Part shown: positions 1-6,532 of the stretch, piece after piece
Position numbering within the stretch: position 1 is the stretch's first letter
How the letters are laid out: each line of letters starts with the position of its first letter
From: JBNLAN01 sp050302175
Lineage (GTDB): Bacteria > Pseudomonadota > Zetaproteobacteria > Mariprofundales > Mariprofundaceae
Assembly: GCA_050302175.1 (NCBI GenBank)
Contig: JBNLAN010000007.1
Span: 1-15,508, forward strand
Direction: 5' to 3'
Length of the DNA: 15,508 nucleotides
The notes under the pieces: generated by a model
The model's database searches: none
The model's input: the letters and a program-made list of their open reading frames with translations, nothing else
Told to the model about the DNA's origin: nothing
Program-made: the position numbers and the translations under genes

Positions 1-2
1 TC

Positions 3-167
3 GAAAACCTGCGTCAGCAGAAAATCGCCTCGATGGACCAGACCAGCCGCGAAATGACCACCATGCTGGCCGATATCGCTGAAGTGCTCACTCCTGAGCA
101 GCGCAAGCAACTGGCCGAGAATATGCAGAAGCGCTTCGAGCGTCATCATGACCGCCACTGGGATTAA
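3..167 (+). CDS. Spy/CpxP-like periplasmic protein, C-terminal fragment
   Basis: Only the last 54 codons are in the window; the gene starts upstream. The fragment is helical and charged. It holds the LTPEQR motif (an LTxxQ repeat, residues about 32-37 of the fragment) typical of the Spy/CpxP/CnxR family of periplasmic chaperones and metal-stress sensors, and it ends in a short His/Arg-rich tail (RHHDRHWD). In that family the protein sits in the periplasm and binds misfolded proteins or damps a sensor kinase. A two-component pair lies just downstream on the same strand, matching the usual link between CpxP-like proteins and CpxRA-like systems. The family call rests on one motif, composition and context; the signal peptide is outside the window. 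Confidence 0.6.
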   Translation, partial: ENLRQQKIASMDQTSREMTTMLADIAEVLTPEQRKQLAENMQKRFERHHDRHWD

Positions 168-185
168 TCTCCTCCACAGCGCGAA

Positions 186-217
186 TACATACCGCCGGCT
201 TCGGCCGGCGGTATGTA
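186..217 (+). terminator. Strong UUCG-capped hairpin after the Spy-like gene
   Basis: A perfect 14-bp stem (186-199 with 204-217) is closed by a C(UUCG)G tetraloop, one of the most stable RNA loops. It begins 18 bases after the stop codon. No T-run follows, so it may be a partial terminator, an attenuator or an mRNA 3'-end stabiliser rather than a classical intrinsic terminator. Confidence 0.6.
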
Positions 218-254
218 GCAGGCGATCGACTACACAAACAACCACGGAGGAGAG

Positions 255-713
255 ATGAAAACAACCATTCACGCCATTGCAGGCATCACAGCCTTTCTGC
301 TTATACTTACCTTCTTCACCTCGACTGTCGCGGTCGAGCTGGCCGGAAACGAGGAGGCTATTGCCAGCGTCAAACAGTGGATCGTCTACGGACTGTTCGC
401 TCTGGTACCTGCCATCGCTATTACTGGCGCCATGGGAGCAGTGCTTGCCAAGAACACCATTTCAAACCTGGCCAGCGCAAAGAAAAAGCGCATGCCGATC
501 ATCGCAGCAAATGGAATCGCTATCCTGATACCGGCGGCAATCTATCTCGACCACCTGGCCACAGCAGGAGATTTCGGCACGGCATTCTACCTTGCTCAAA
601 CGCTGGAGCTGCTTGCCGGCGCAACCAACCTGCTGCTCATGGCTCTGAACATCAGGGATGGCTTGCGGCTCACCGGTCGCTTCGGCAAAGGCAGTATCAT
701 CTCCGGCGATTGA
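255..713 (+). CDS. Unassigned four-helix inner-membrane protein
   Basis: The product is 152 residues with four hydrophobic segments at about 8-28, 41-66, 81-98 and 108-133 and a short basic C-terminus. A basic loop (KKKR, about 76-79) lies between helices 2 and 3, suggesting that this loop is cytoplasmic. A strong GGAGGAG ribosome binding site precedes the ATG. I do not recognise the family. The gene lies between a Spy/CpxP-like gene and a response regulator and ends 33 bases before the regulator, so co-transcription with an envelope-stress circuit is likely. It could be an accessory sensor or simply a member of the stress regulon; the sequence gives no catalytic motif. Confidence 0.75.
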   Translation: MKTTIHAIAGITAFLLILTFFTSTVAVELAGNEEAIASVKQWIVYGLFALVPAIAITGAMGAVLAKNTISNLASAKKKRMPIIAANGIAILIPAAIYLDHLATAGDFGTAFYLAQTLELLAGATNLLLMALNIRDGLRLTGRFGKGSIISGD

Positions 714-746
714 TGATTCTTCTGCCCGGTGCCATGCTGAACGACT

Positions 747-1430
747 ATGAAACGCTTGTTACTGATCGAAGATGACACACGCCAGGCATCCATGCTCGAG
801 GACTTTTTCGATAGCTCGGGCATGGAACTGCACGCCTGCCATACGGCGGCTGACGGCCTGCGCGAACTTGAAGCCGGCCAGTACGATGCACTGCTGCTGG
901 ATGTGATGCTCCCGGATGGCGACGGTTTCGACATCTGCCGCAAGGTGCGCAGCCTCTCCAATATCCCGATCATCATGTTAACGGCAAAAGGTGAGGAGAC
1001 CGACCGTATCGTGGGGCTGGAAATCGGAGCGGACGACTATCTGCCCAAACCGTTCAACCCGCGCGAACTACTCGCACGCATCAGGGCAATCCTCCGGCGA
1101 GGGCGGCCGGAGCCGGGAGACTCGACCCAGCGTTTCGGACGCCTCGAAATTGCGCCGGACGAGCGTGCAGCGCGCCTGGACGGAAAAGTGCTCAACCTCA
1201 CCGGCTATCAGTTCGACATCCTGCATACGCTTAGCCGGCATGCAGGGCGGGTGATGAGCCGCGATATACTGATGGATGTACTCAAAGGGCACGAACTGGA
1301 AGCTTTCGACCGCAGCATCGATGTGCATATTTCACGCATCCGCGCCCAGATCGAGGAAGATCCGAAACAACCCCGGCGTATCCTAACCGTGCGCGGTGCA
1401 GGCTACGTTTTCAGCAAGGTTCAGGACTAA
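747..1430 (+). CDS. OmpR-family response regulator (CpxR-like)
   Basis: This is a 227-residue DNA-binding response regulator. The N-terminal receiver domain (about 3-115) has the acidic pair D9/D10, the phospho-acceptor D52 (LLLDVMLPDGDG), T79 and K101 (YLPKPF). The C-terminal winged helix (about 130-225) contains RSIDVHISRIRAQIE and ends with the TVRGAGYVF wing typical of OmpR/PhoB proteins. The partner kinase starts 4 bases after the stop, so the two are translated as a pair. The Spy/CpxP-like gene upstream makes a CpxR-like envelope-stress role the best inference, although the family alone does not fix the stimulus. No strong ribosome binding site is visible before the ATG. Confidence 0.93.
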   Translation: MKRLLLIEDDTRQASMLEDFFDSSGMELHACHTAADGLRELEAGQYDALLLDVMLPDGDGFDICRKVRSLSNIPIIMLTAKGEETDRIVGLEIGADDYLPKPFNPRELLARIRAILRRGRPEPGDSTQRFGRLEIAPDERAARLDGKVLNLTGYQFDILHTLSRHAGRVMSRDILMDVLKGHELEAFDRSIDVHISRIRAQIEEDPKQPRRILTVRGAGYVFSKVQD

Positions 1431-1434
1431 GCCG

Positions 1435-2694
1435 ATGCGCCGCCTTTACCTAAAAATCTATCTCTCGTTTCTCGCTATCATCGCCGCCGTGGCGATCCTC
1501 GCACCGCTCGGCTGGTGGATGTTCGGTCCACCCACTGAAGATACGCGCATCTACGATTCGCTGGGCAAACTTGCAGCAAAGGGCCTGCCACCAATCGCAG
1601 CACCTATGGGCAAGCAGCAACAAGCCATCAATGCCCTGGCCCGGGAGCTGGATGTGCGTCTTAGCCTGTACGGCCCCGGCAGAAAACTCATCGCTTCCAG
1701 CGGCAGGCCACTGCCTCCGCCCCGGGAAAACCACGGCGGCTGGCAATTCATGCGCAAAATCGGACCAGTCATCGTCCTGCACCTGCCGGATGGCCGCACA
1801 CTTATCGCAGCTCACAAACATGGCAAACATGCGCCATTTGGGCCTGTGCTGTTTATACTGGCAATCGTTGTATTTTCGCTGGGCGTCTACCTGCTTGCCA
1901 AGCGCCTTACCGGCAGGCTGGAGCGCCTGCAAAGCGGCGTGGAACGGTTCGGCGAAGGGGACCTTTCGGCACGGGTCACCATCGAAGGCAAGGATGAAAT
2001 TGCCGAACTGGCGAAACGCTTCAATCACACCGCCGGACATATCGAACAACTGGTGAAGTCGCAGAAAAACATGCTGGCCACCGCATCGCACGAACTACGC
2101 ACACCATTGGCCCGCCTTCGCATGGCGGTCGATCTCTTTGCAACCGACCCCAGGCCGGCACTGAAAACGGAACTGGAGCAGAACATCCGGGAGCTAGACC
2201 GCCTGATCGACGAAATTCTTCTATCGAGCAAACTGGAGGCAAACGAAAATCATCGGCCGCTTGAAGTGCTGGACCTGCTCGGACTGCTGGCCGAAGAAGC
2301 TTCCCACTACCGTGCCAATGTAGGCGGAGAGTCCGTCATGATTGAAGGCGAAGCGCACCTGCTGCGCCGGTTGCTGCGCAATCTGCTGGAGAATGCGCAA
2401 CGCTACGGCGATGCAACTCCTGTCGATGCGGAAGTAAGGCATGACGAAGGGTATGCAATACTCACCGTATGCGACCGCGGCACGGGCGTTCCTGCAACAG
2501 AGCGCGACCGCATTTTCGAACCCTTCTACCGGCCTGCGGATGTGGCAGAAGGCTCGCATGGCGGGGTTGGTCTCGGCCTGTCGCTGGTCCGGCAGATTGC
2601 CGAACGGCATGGCGGGTCGGTGACATGCCTGCCGCGAGAAGGCGGCGGCAGCTGCTTCGAACTCAGATTGCCGCTGGATCCCTCAGGCCTCTGA
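1435..2694 (+). CDS. Membrane sensor histidine kinase (CpxA-like)
   Basis: The product is 419 residues. It has TM1 (about 7-28), a periplasmic sensor of about 100 residues, TM2 (about 134-155), a HAMP linker (about 156-208), a HisKA dimerisation domain with H219 in ATASHELRTPLARLR, and a HATPase domain. The ATPase domain shows the N-box (N316, N320), the G1 motif DRGTG (347-351) and the G2 motif GVGLGL (377-382). All residues needed for autophosphorylation are present. The ATG at 1435 is preferred to an in-frame ATG 39 bases upstream, because the upstream one lies inside the response regulator and would add a basic stretch before TM1. It should phosphorylate D52 of the adjacent regulator. The small periplasmic domain would fit an envelope-stress or metal signal; the ligand cannot be read from the sequence. 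Confidence 0.93.
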   Translation: MRRLYLKIYLSFLAIIAAVAILAPLGWWMFGPPTEDTRIYDSLGKLAAKGLPPIAAPMGKQQQAINALARELDVRLSLYGPGRKLIASSGRPLPPPRENHGGWQFMRKIGPVIVLHLPDGRTLIAAHKHGKHAPFGPVLFILAIVVFSLGVYLLAKRLTGRLERLQSGVERFGEGDLSARVTIEGKDEIAELAKRFNHTAGHIEQLVKSQKNMLATASHELRTPLARLRMAVDLFATDPRPALKTELEQNIRELDRLIDEILLSSKLEANENHRPLEVLDLLGLLAEEASHYRANVGGESVMIEGEAHLLRRLLRNLLENAQRYGDATPVDAEVRHDEGYAILTVCDRGTGVPATERDRIFEPFYRPADVAEGSHGGVGLGLSLVRQIAERHGGSVTCLPREGGGSCFELRLPLDPSGL

Positions 2695-2728
2695 TTTCCT
2701 GTAAGTAGAAAGCCTGCAAGAGAAAGAA

Positions 2729-3043
2729 TTAGCCACCGATATCGATCTGAACATTCCCGTCTTCGATACGAACAGCAAAGGTCTCGATATCCTCATAAGC
2801 CGGTGGCGTGAGCGCACGGCCATCGCGAATACAGAAGCGCGCACCGTGCCGCGGACAGATGATCTGGTCGCCCTCGCACGTGCCGCTCGCCAGCTCGCCG
2901 CCATCGTGTGTGCAGACATCGGCAATGGCATAGAGCTCGCCATCGAGATTGAATACAGCTATCGGACCGATTTCGGATGCTACGATTGTACGTGCTCCCG
3001 CAGGAAGAGCCTCTTCACGGCACACATCAACCCATTCAGCCAT
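2729..3043 (-). CDS. Rieske-type [2Fe-2S] ferredoxin
   Basis: This 104-residue soluble protein has the complete Rieske ligand set: C44-T-H46 and, 16 residues after H46, C63-P-R-H66. There is no signal peptide or membrane anchor, so it belongs to the small cytoplasmic ferredoxin / NirD-like class rather than the bc1 type. Its ATG directly follows the sufT stop codon (TGA then ATG, no gap), so it is translationally linked to the Fe-S assembly genes. It may supply electrons to cluster assembly or be a client of it. That role is inferred from position. The gene converges on the histidine kinase with 34 bases between stop codons and no convincing terminator in them. Confidence 0.9.
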   Translation of the reverse strand: MAEWVDVCREEALPAGARTIVASEIGPIAVFNLDGELYAIADVCTHDGGELASGTCEGDQIICPRHGARFCIRDGRALTPPAYEDIETFAVRIEDGNVQIDIGG

Positions 3044-3607
3044 TCAGAACATCCCCAGATGCAGGCGAGCTTCATCACTCATCATGGAACGATCCCACGG
3101 CGGATCGAATACCAGCTCTACGTTCACATCAGTCACATTCGGCACGGACAATATCTTCTGCCGCACATCATCGACAATAAACGGGCCCATGCCGCAGCCG
3201 GGTGCGGTCAGTGTCATCACCACATCAACATGATTACCTCCTGCATCGGTATCCACTACATGGCAATCGTACACTAGCCCCAGATCGACGATATTCACCG
3301 GAATTTCCGGGTCGTAGCAGGTTTTCAGCACACTCCACAACTCGGCTTCATCCACCGGACCATTGGCAGCCTTTTTCTCCGGCTCTTTCTCCTGCACACC
3401 CTCCAGATCATCCACTGTCAAACCCAGCGCATCGATATCCTTACCCTCGATACGTGCCAGATTGTAATTCACGCTGACCGTGACGCTGCCACCCAGTTGC
3501 TGGGTGATACGCACCTCTGTACCCACCGGGATGGTAATCGGGGTCCCCAGCGGAATCAGCGTTGCATCGCAGTCGCGAGTCGTGGTGATCGGCTCTTCGT
3601 AAGTCAC
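3044..3607 (-). CDS. sufT: SufT, Fe-S protein maturation factor (MIP18/DUF59 family)
   Basis: The product is 187 residues when started at the GTG at 3607, two bases after the sufU stop. Longer in-frame starts would lie wholly inside sufU. The N-terminus carries TTTRDCDATLIP (C13) and ITIPVGTEVRITQQLGGS, typical of the long SufT proteins found in SUF operons. The MIP18/DUF59 domain (about 86-175) has YDPEIPVNIVDLGLVYD, the TAPGCGMGP loop with the conserved C138, and FDPPWDRSMMS. SufT proteins help mature or protect Fe-S proteins; the exact biochemistry is not settled. It follows sufU and precedes the Rieske ferredoxin in an apparent three-gene operon. It could be mistaken for a PaaD-like protein, but the N-terminal extension and context favour SufT. 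Confidence 0.93.
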   Translation of the reverse strand: MTYEEPITTTRDCDATLIPLGTPITIPVGTEVRITQQLGGSVTVSVNYNLARIEGKDIDALGLTVDDLEGVQEKEPEKKAANGPVDEAELWSVLKTCYDPEIPVNIVDLGLVYDCHVVDTDAGGNHVDVVMTLTAPGCGMGPFIVDDVRQKILSVPNVTDVNVELVFDPPWDRSMMSDEARLHLGMF

Positions 3608-3609
3608 GA

Positions 3610-4065
3610 TTATTCCGTTTTTGCCACTTCGTGCCGATTTTCGACCGCCGACTTCATGGTATGCCAGCAGAGGCTGGCGCACTTGATACGGCTGGGGAAC
3701 TCACGCACACCGGAGAGCACTGCCAGTTTTCCGAGTTTCTCTTCATCCGGTGCCTCTTCCAGATCGGAGGTCACCATATGCTGAAAATTGCGAAACTGCT
3801 GCTGAAATTCATCGACATGTTTTCCCTTCATCGCTTCGGTCATAAGCGAAGCCGATGCCACCGAAATGGCGCACCCCTCGCCCTCGAAGCGCACATCCTC
3901 GATCAAACCTTCATCATTCACCTTGAGATAGATATGCAACTTGTCTCCGCATAGCGGGTTATAGCCCTCGGCCTCACGATTGGCTCCGGCAAGCGTGCCG
4001 AAATTACGCGGGCTCTTGTTGTGATCGAGAATCACCTGCTGATAAAGATCTCGTAAATCAAACAC
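3610..4065 (-). CDS. sufU: SufU, IscU-like sulfur transfer/scaffold protein
   Basis: The product is 151 residues and starts at a GTG preceded by GGAG at 9 bases. Zinc or cluster ligands are C39 with D41 (NPLCGD), C65 (EGCAIS) and C129 (KCASLCWHT). The spacing between the second and third cysteines is 64 residues, longer than in IscU by about 20. Together with the KCASLCW ending, this marks the SufU type. SufU accepts persulfide sulfur from SufS and delivers it to SufBCD; in Bacillus it replaces SufE. No sufE is visible in this window. The gene leads a separate segment (sufU-sufT-Rieske) after the cytochrome cassette, with its own candidate promoter. A five-codon ATG minicistron (4058-4072) overlaps its start. 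Confidence 0.93.
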   Translation of the reverse strand: MFDLRDLYQQVILDHNKSPRNFGTLAGANREAEGYNPLCGDKLHIYLKVNDEGLIEDVRFEGEGCAISVASASLMTEAMKGKHVDEFQQQFRNFQHMVTSDLEEAPDEEKLGKLAVLSGVREFPSRIKCASLCWHTMKSAVENRHEVAKTE

Positions 4066-4119
4066 GTTTCATTTCTCCGAACCCACGACTTTACGCGCTA
4101 AGCTGCTTTTTTTTAAGCA

Positions 4120-4150
4120 TTTATACCCATGTACTTTTCAGTGCTATCAA
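4120..4150 (-). promoter_or_regulatory. Candidate promoter for sufU-sufT-Rieske
   Basis: On the minus strand TTGATA (4145-4150) is followed by TATAAA (4120-4125) with a 19-base spacer. The hexamers are good but the spacer is long. It sits between the DHC terminator and sufU, in the AT-rich gap where a promoter is expected. Confidence 0.35.
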
Positions 4151-4155
4151 ACAAC

Positions 4156-4183
4156 AGGGGCCCCTTGCATGCAAGGAGCCCCT
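4156..4183 (-). terminator. Hairpin terminator after the dihaem cytochrome gene
   Basis: A GC-rich inverted repeat (AGGGGC 4156-4161 with GCCCCT 4178-4183, one C/A mismatch, then the palindrome CCTTGCATGCAAGG 4163-4176) begins 19 bases after the DHC stop. On the minus strand it is followed by a modest T-rich stretch (TGTTGTTTG). It probably ends the cytochrome transcript. Confidence 0.65.
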
Positions 4184-4202
4184 CATCGTGTCACAGCCGG
4201 AT

Positions 4203-4757
4203 TTAATCGACTTCGTCTTCCCAGTCAGGGAAATTCGGAATGTCGACGGTATCATCATCAAATACACCCTTCGCAGCCTCGGTATGGCATTTATTGCAGT
4301 AGGAGAGCGAGCGCACCTGTCGATTGTCCTGAATCATCTTGCGCGGAATCTCATCGTGCTTCTTCTTGATATACGGCACTTCGGTAATACGCAGCGGCGT
4401 TACATTATCGTCCAGCGAGCGACGAATCTTGATCGAGCGCTTATAGCGAATAGTCGAATCCGCTGAATTGCTGGTCAGAAACTGCAATACAGCTACGCGA
4501 TCCATTTCCGGCAATTCGGCATTTTCGCCGAAGTGATCCTCCAGCTCTTTCGGCTCCATCAGTTTCATCCAGGAGCGCTTCGGCAGCAGGCCAGGCTGAT
4601 AGGCAAAATGGCATTCACCGCAGCTCTCGGCATACTTGATATCGACAACCGGAGCTACACCCTTGTGCCTTGGAAACAGGCCGAGGAACTTGTCCGAAGC
4701 CACGGCAGTCGGGACATAGATTGCAACAGCGATCAATAACAGGAACATTCTTTTCAT
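4203..4757 (-). CDS. Dihaem cytochrome c, DHC family
   Basis: This is a 184-residue exported cytochrome. A signal peptide (about 1-20, cleavage after AVA) is followed by two haem c sites, C46-G-E-C-H50 and C154-N-K-C-H158. H75 and H134 are possible distal ligands. Spacing and length match the dihaem cytochrome c (DHC) family, which in Rhodobacter and Shewanella is encoded beside SHP and a cytochrome b561, the arrangement seen here. DHC passes electrons in the periplasm to the SHP-type cytochrome. The C-terminus is acidic (DWEDEVD), which may help docking. It is the last gene of the cassette, 34 bases after the SHP-like gene, and is followed by a hairpin terminator. Confidence 0.88.
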   Translation of the reverse strand: MKRMFLLLIAVAIYVPTAVASDKFLGLFPRHKGVAPVVDIKYAESCGECHFAYQPGLLPKRSWMKLMEPKELEDHFGENAELPEMDRVAVLQFLTSNSADSTIRYKRSIKIRRSLDDNVTPLRITEVPYIKKKHDEIPRKMIQDNRQVRSLSYCNKCHTEAAKGVFDDDTVDIPNFPDWEDEVD

Positions 4758-4791
4758 TTATTTTCTCTCTTATTCAACGGTATTTGTCTAG

Positions 4792-5202
4792 CTACAGGGT
4801 GCTCAAATATTTGAGCGCATCACCCTTCTCCTGAGCAGTGCATTCGCGACCAATCGTCCATTTACAGTTGCGCAGAAACCACTTCTCGATCTTGGCTGCA
4901 TCGGTAAAACGCTCAGGATTAACCGAAAGCGCCATTGGCTCAATCACCTTGCCGGTTTTTTTATGACTTCCTACTTTCTTCAGATCGGTGCCATGGCAGG
5001 AGGTGCAGGAGCGTTGTGGACCGCCATCAGGAGCATCAAATTTTCGATGCCACATTTTATCGCCTCTCGCAGCAGAAAAGCCTTTGGCGCCCTCGGCTTC
5101 ATAACTCTTCAGTCTTTCCGGAATGGCGCTACTGGCGGCAAATGCCGCACCAGACACAAAAAGGAATAACAGGGCTGCAATAAGTTTTGATGAAGGGTTC
5201 AT
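4792..5202 (-). CDS. Monohaem cytochrome c, SHP-like (DUF1924)
   Basis: The product is 136 residues with a signal peptide (about 1-22) and one haem site, C66-T-S-C-H70. The C-terminal half holds VNPERFTD, EKWFLRNC and a cysteine pair C113/C121. In the sphaeroides haem protein family an asparagine beside a disulfide cysteine is the unusual sixth haem ligand; N112 next to C113 matches this. SHP proteins bind oxygen or nitric oxide at the haem and take electrons from DHC. The start is supported by GGAG 9 bases upstream, overlapping the stop region of the preceding gene (3-base gap). The family match is strong from motifs and neighbours. The physiological substrate is unknown here, as in the family generally. 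Confidence 0.85.
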   Translation of the reverse strand: MNPSSKLIAALLFLFVSGAAFAASSAIPERLKSYEAEGAKGFSAARGDKMWHRKFDAPDGGPQRSCTSCHGTDLKKVGSHKKTGKVIEPMALSVNPERFTDAAKIEKWFLRNCKWTIGRECTAQEKGDALKYLSTL

Positions 5203-5205
5203 ATG

Positions 5206-5808
5206 TTAAAACTCCAGATAAATTGCCGTCGCCATCAATCCGGCACCGGCCATCCCGGCTGCGGCATGCGTTCCCTTCGAATTCGAGCCATAGACTTTAG
5301 GCCCCTTCGAAACGGCCAGCACATATGCAGCGGTTCCGAGAATGCCAAGGATCATATGTGCGGTATCCGGATCGAGAAAATCAGGAGTCAAATCGTCGGC
5401 GTGCAGCAACAACCCGGACATGACCGCCGCACCACCCAATGCTGCAGCCGATATTGCCGCATAATGATGGAATCCCTTCTGGGCCGGTTGACCGGCTGCT
5501 GCCGGATTGTCATTTTCAGGAGCGGTCGCCCCTGCGGCCAGCGCAGACACCAGCGACAGCACACCAACATAGCCATGCATTTTATTCAGGGTGAATGCAG
5601 ACTCCTCGAATTCAGACTGGTATCCCATTGTCGCATCCGAACCTGCACCCGTTGCATTGGCTGCAAGCTCAATGGTGCTATGATCATACAGCGATGGATA
5701 AAAATTCATGTTCGCCGTATCAAGCCTCAATTCATCGGCAGCTTGTGCTTGTCCCGTGCACAGGCCGAAAATCGCTACGGTCGCAAAGAGATAATGTGTC
5801 CATTTCAT
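5206..5808 (-). CDS. Unassigned His-rich four-helix membrane protein of the SHP/DHC cassette
   Basis: The product is 200 residues. After a signal peptide (about 1-23, AQA cleavage) comes a periplasmic stretch of about 50 residues. Four hydrophobic helices follow, at about 77-94, 113-136, 149-167 and 181-198. Each helix has a histidine near an end: H78, H114/H115 and H136, H151, and H181. Glycine/alanine-rich helices with one or two histidines each resemble a b-type cytochrome bundle of the b561 kind. I do not recognise the exact family, and haem binding is inference. It lies 72 bases after the canonical b561 gene and 3 bases before the SHP-like gene, so it is part of the same redox transcript. 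AGGAAG precedes the ATG. Confidence 0.8.
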   Translation of the reverse strand: MKWTHYLFATVAIFGLCTGQAQAADELRLDTANMNFYPSLYDHSTIELAANATGAGSDATMGYQSEFEESAFTLNKMHGYVGVLSLVSALAAGATAPENDNPAAAGQPAQKGFHHYAAISAAALGGAAVMSGLLLHADDLTPDFLDPDTAHMILGILGTAAYVLAVSKGPKVYGSNSKGTHAAAGMAGAGLMATAIYLEF

Positions 5809-5880
5809 TTTAAATCTTCCTTCTTCTATTGAGTCTTGCCGCAGCTTTGGCTGTGCGTGACGAACGCGCTGCAGCGAATT

Positions 5881-6453
5881 TTAGTCTTGCTGCCTTTCCT
5901 GTCCATCTAACATGGCACGCACAAAGTTCTCCTTATGCTGAATAGTGGCCACCAGTACGCCCAACAGGTGCAGCCCCACCATCGCCAGCAGCACTTCCGG
6001 CAAAAACTTGTGCAGGCTCCTGGCCAAATGCCCACAGGCATCGCTGATGGCAACCTGCATGGCCCATAGCGGCCCTTCATACTCACCCCAGGCCTCGTAT
6101 ACAAATCCCGATCCAACCATAACCGCAAGCACGCCTAGCAACGCAAATACCATCAGGGCGCCTGCCGGATTATGGCTGGCATAGTGCCTAGGGTTGTTCA
6201 TTACAATACTTTTGAAATAGGAAAAGGTTTCTACCGGCGAATATATGAAATTTTTAAAACGGGCATTGACGCCGCCGATGAAACCCCAGATGAAGCGCCC
6301 GATGATCAGAAGCGTAATGAGATAGCCAAACCAGCTATGCAAATCATCCACGCTGAATTCGCCGGTAAACCAGACCAGTACAAAAGAAAGCACCAAGCTC
6401 CAATGAAAGACCCGGACGAACAAATCCCATTTGACCGTCTCTGTGCTGCTCAT
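5881..6453 (-). CDS. Cytochrome b561-type membrane protein (Ni/Fe-hydrogenase b-type subunit-like)
   Basis: The product is 190 residues with four membrane helices at about 16-31, 39-59, 97-117 and 150-170. It opens with VKWDLFVRVFHW; the R14-x-x-H17-W pattern and H39 in LHSWFGY are hallmarks of the di-haem cytochrome b561 family, and H148 and H162 are further likely ligands. It should take electrons from the quinol pool and pass them to periplasmic cytochromes. The start at 6453 is chosen because AGGTGG lies 5 bases upstream; a longer reading would add an unlikely basic N-terminus. It is the first gene of the SHP/DHC cassette, directly downstream of sufS. Confidence 0.9.
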   Translation of the reverse strand: MSSTETVKWDLFVRVFHWSLVLSFVLVWFTGEFSVDDLHSWFGYLITLLIIGRFIWGFIGGVNARFKNFIYSPVETFSYFKSIVMNNPRHYASHNPAGALMVFALLGVLAVMVGSGFVYEAWGEYEGPLWAMQVAISDACGHLARSLHKFLPEVLLAMVGLHLLGVLVATIQHKENFVRAMLDGQERQQD

Positions 6454-6502
6454 CGTATCCACCTGCAGAGAAAAAGAATCGCACCGTACATAAACGCGGC
6501 GC

Positions 6503-6532
6503 ATTCTCAACAGGTTTGTTTGACTATGTCAA
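6503..6532 (-). promoter_or_regulatory. Candidate sigma-70 promoter and palindromic operator for the cytochrome cassette
   Basis: A consensus -35 TTGACA (6527-6532) overlaps the sufS stop codon. A weaker -10 GAGAAT (6503-6508) follows after 18 bases. The -35 is part of a perfect 13-base palindrome TTGAC-ATA-GTCAA (6520-6532), itself inside a longer imperfect inverted repeat (6514-6537). This arrangement suggests a regulated promoter for b561-SHP-DHC. Confidence 0.45.

Noticed and set aside
2695..2728. Bidirectional terminator between the convergent kinase and Rieske genes
   Set aside because: Only a 5-bp CAGGC/GCCTG pairing with a long loop is present, with no T-run.
3608..3682. Longer N-terminus for SufT
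   Set aside because: It lies wholly inside sufU in another frame and the residues do not resemble SufT; a GTG at 3607 two bases after the sufU stop fits better.
5203..5832. Plus-strand ORF of 209 residues rich in Cys and Arg
   Set aside because: It is antisense to the signal-peptide-bearing membrane protein and has shadow-like composition.
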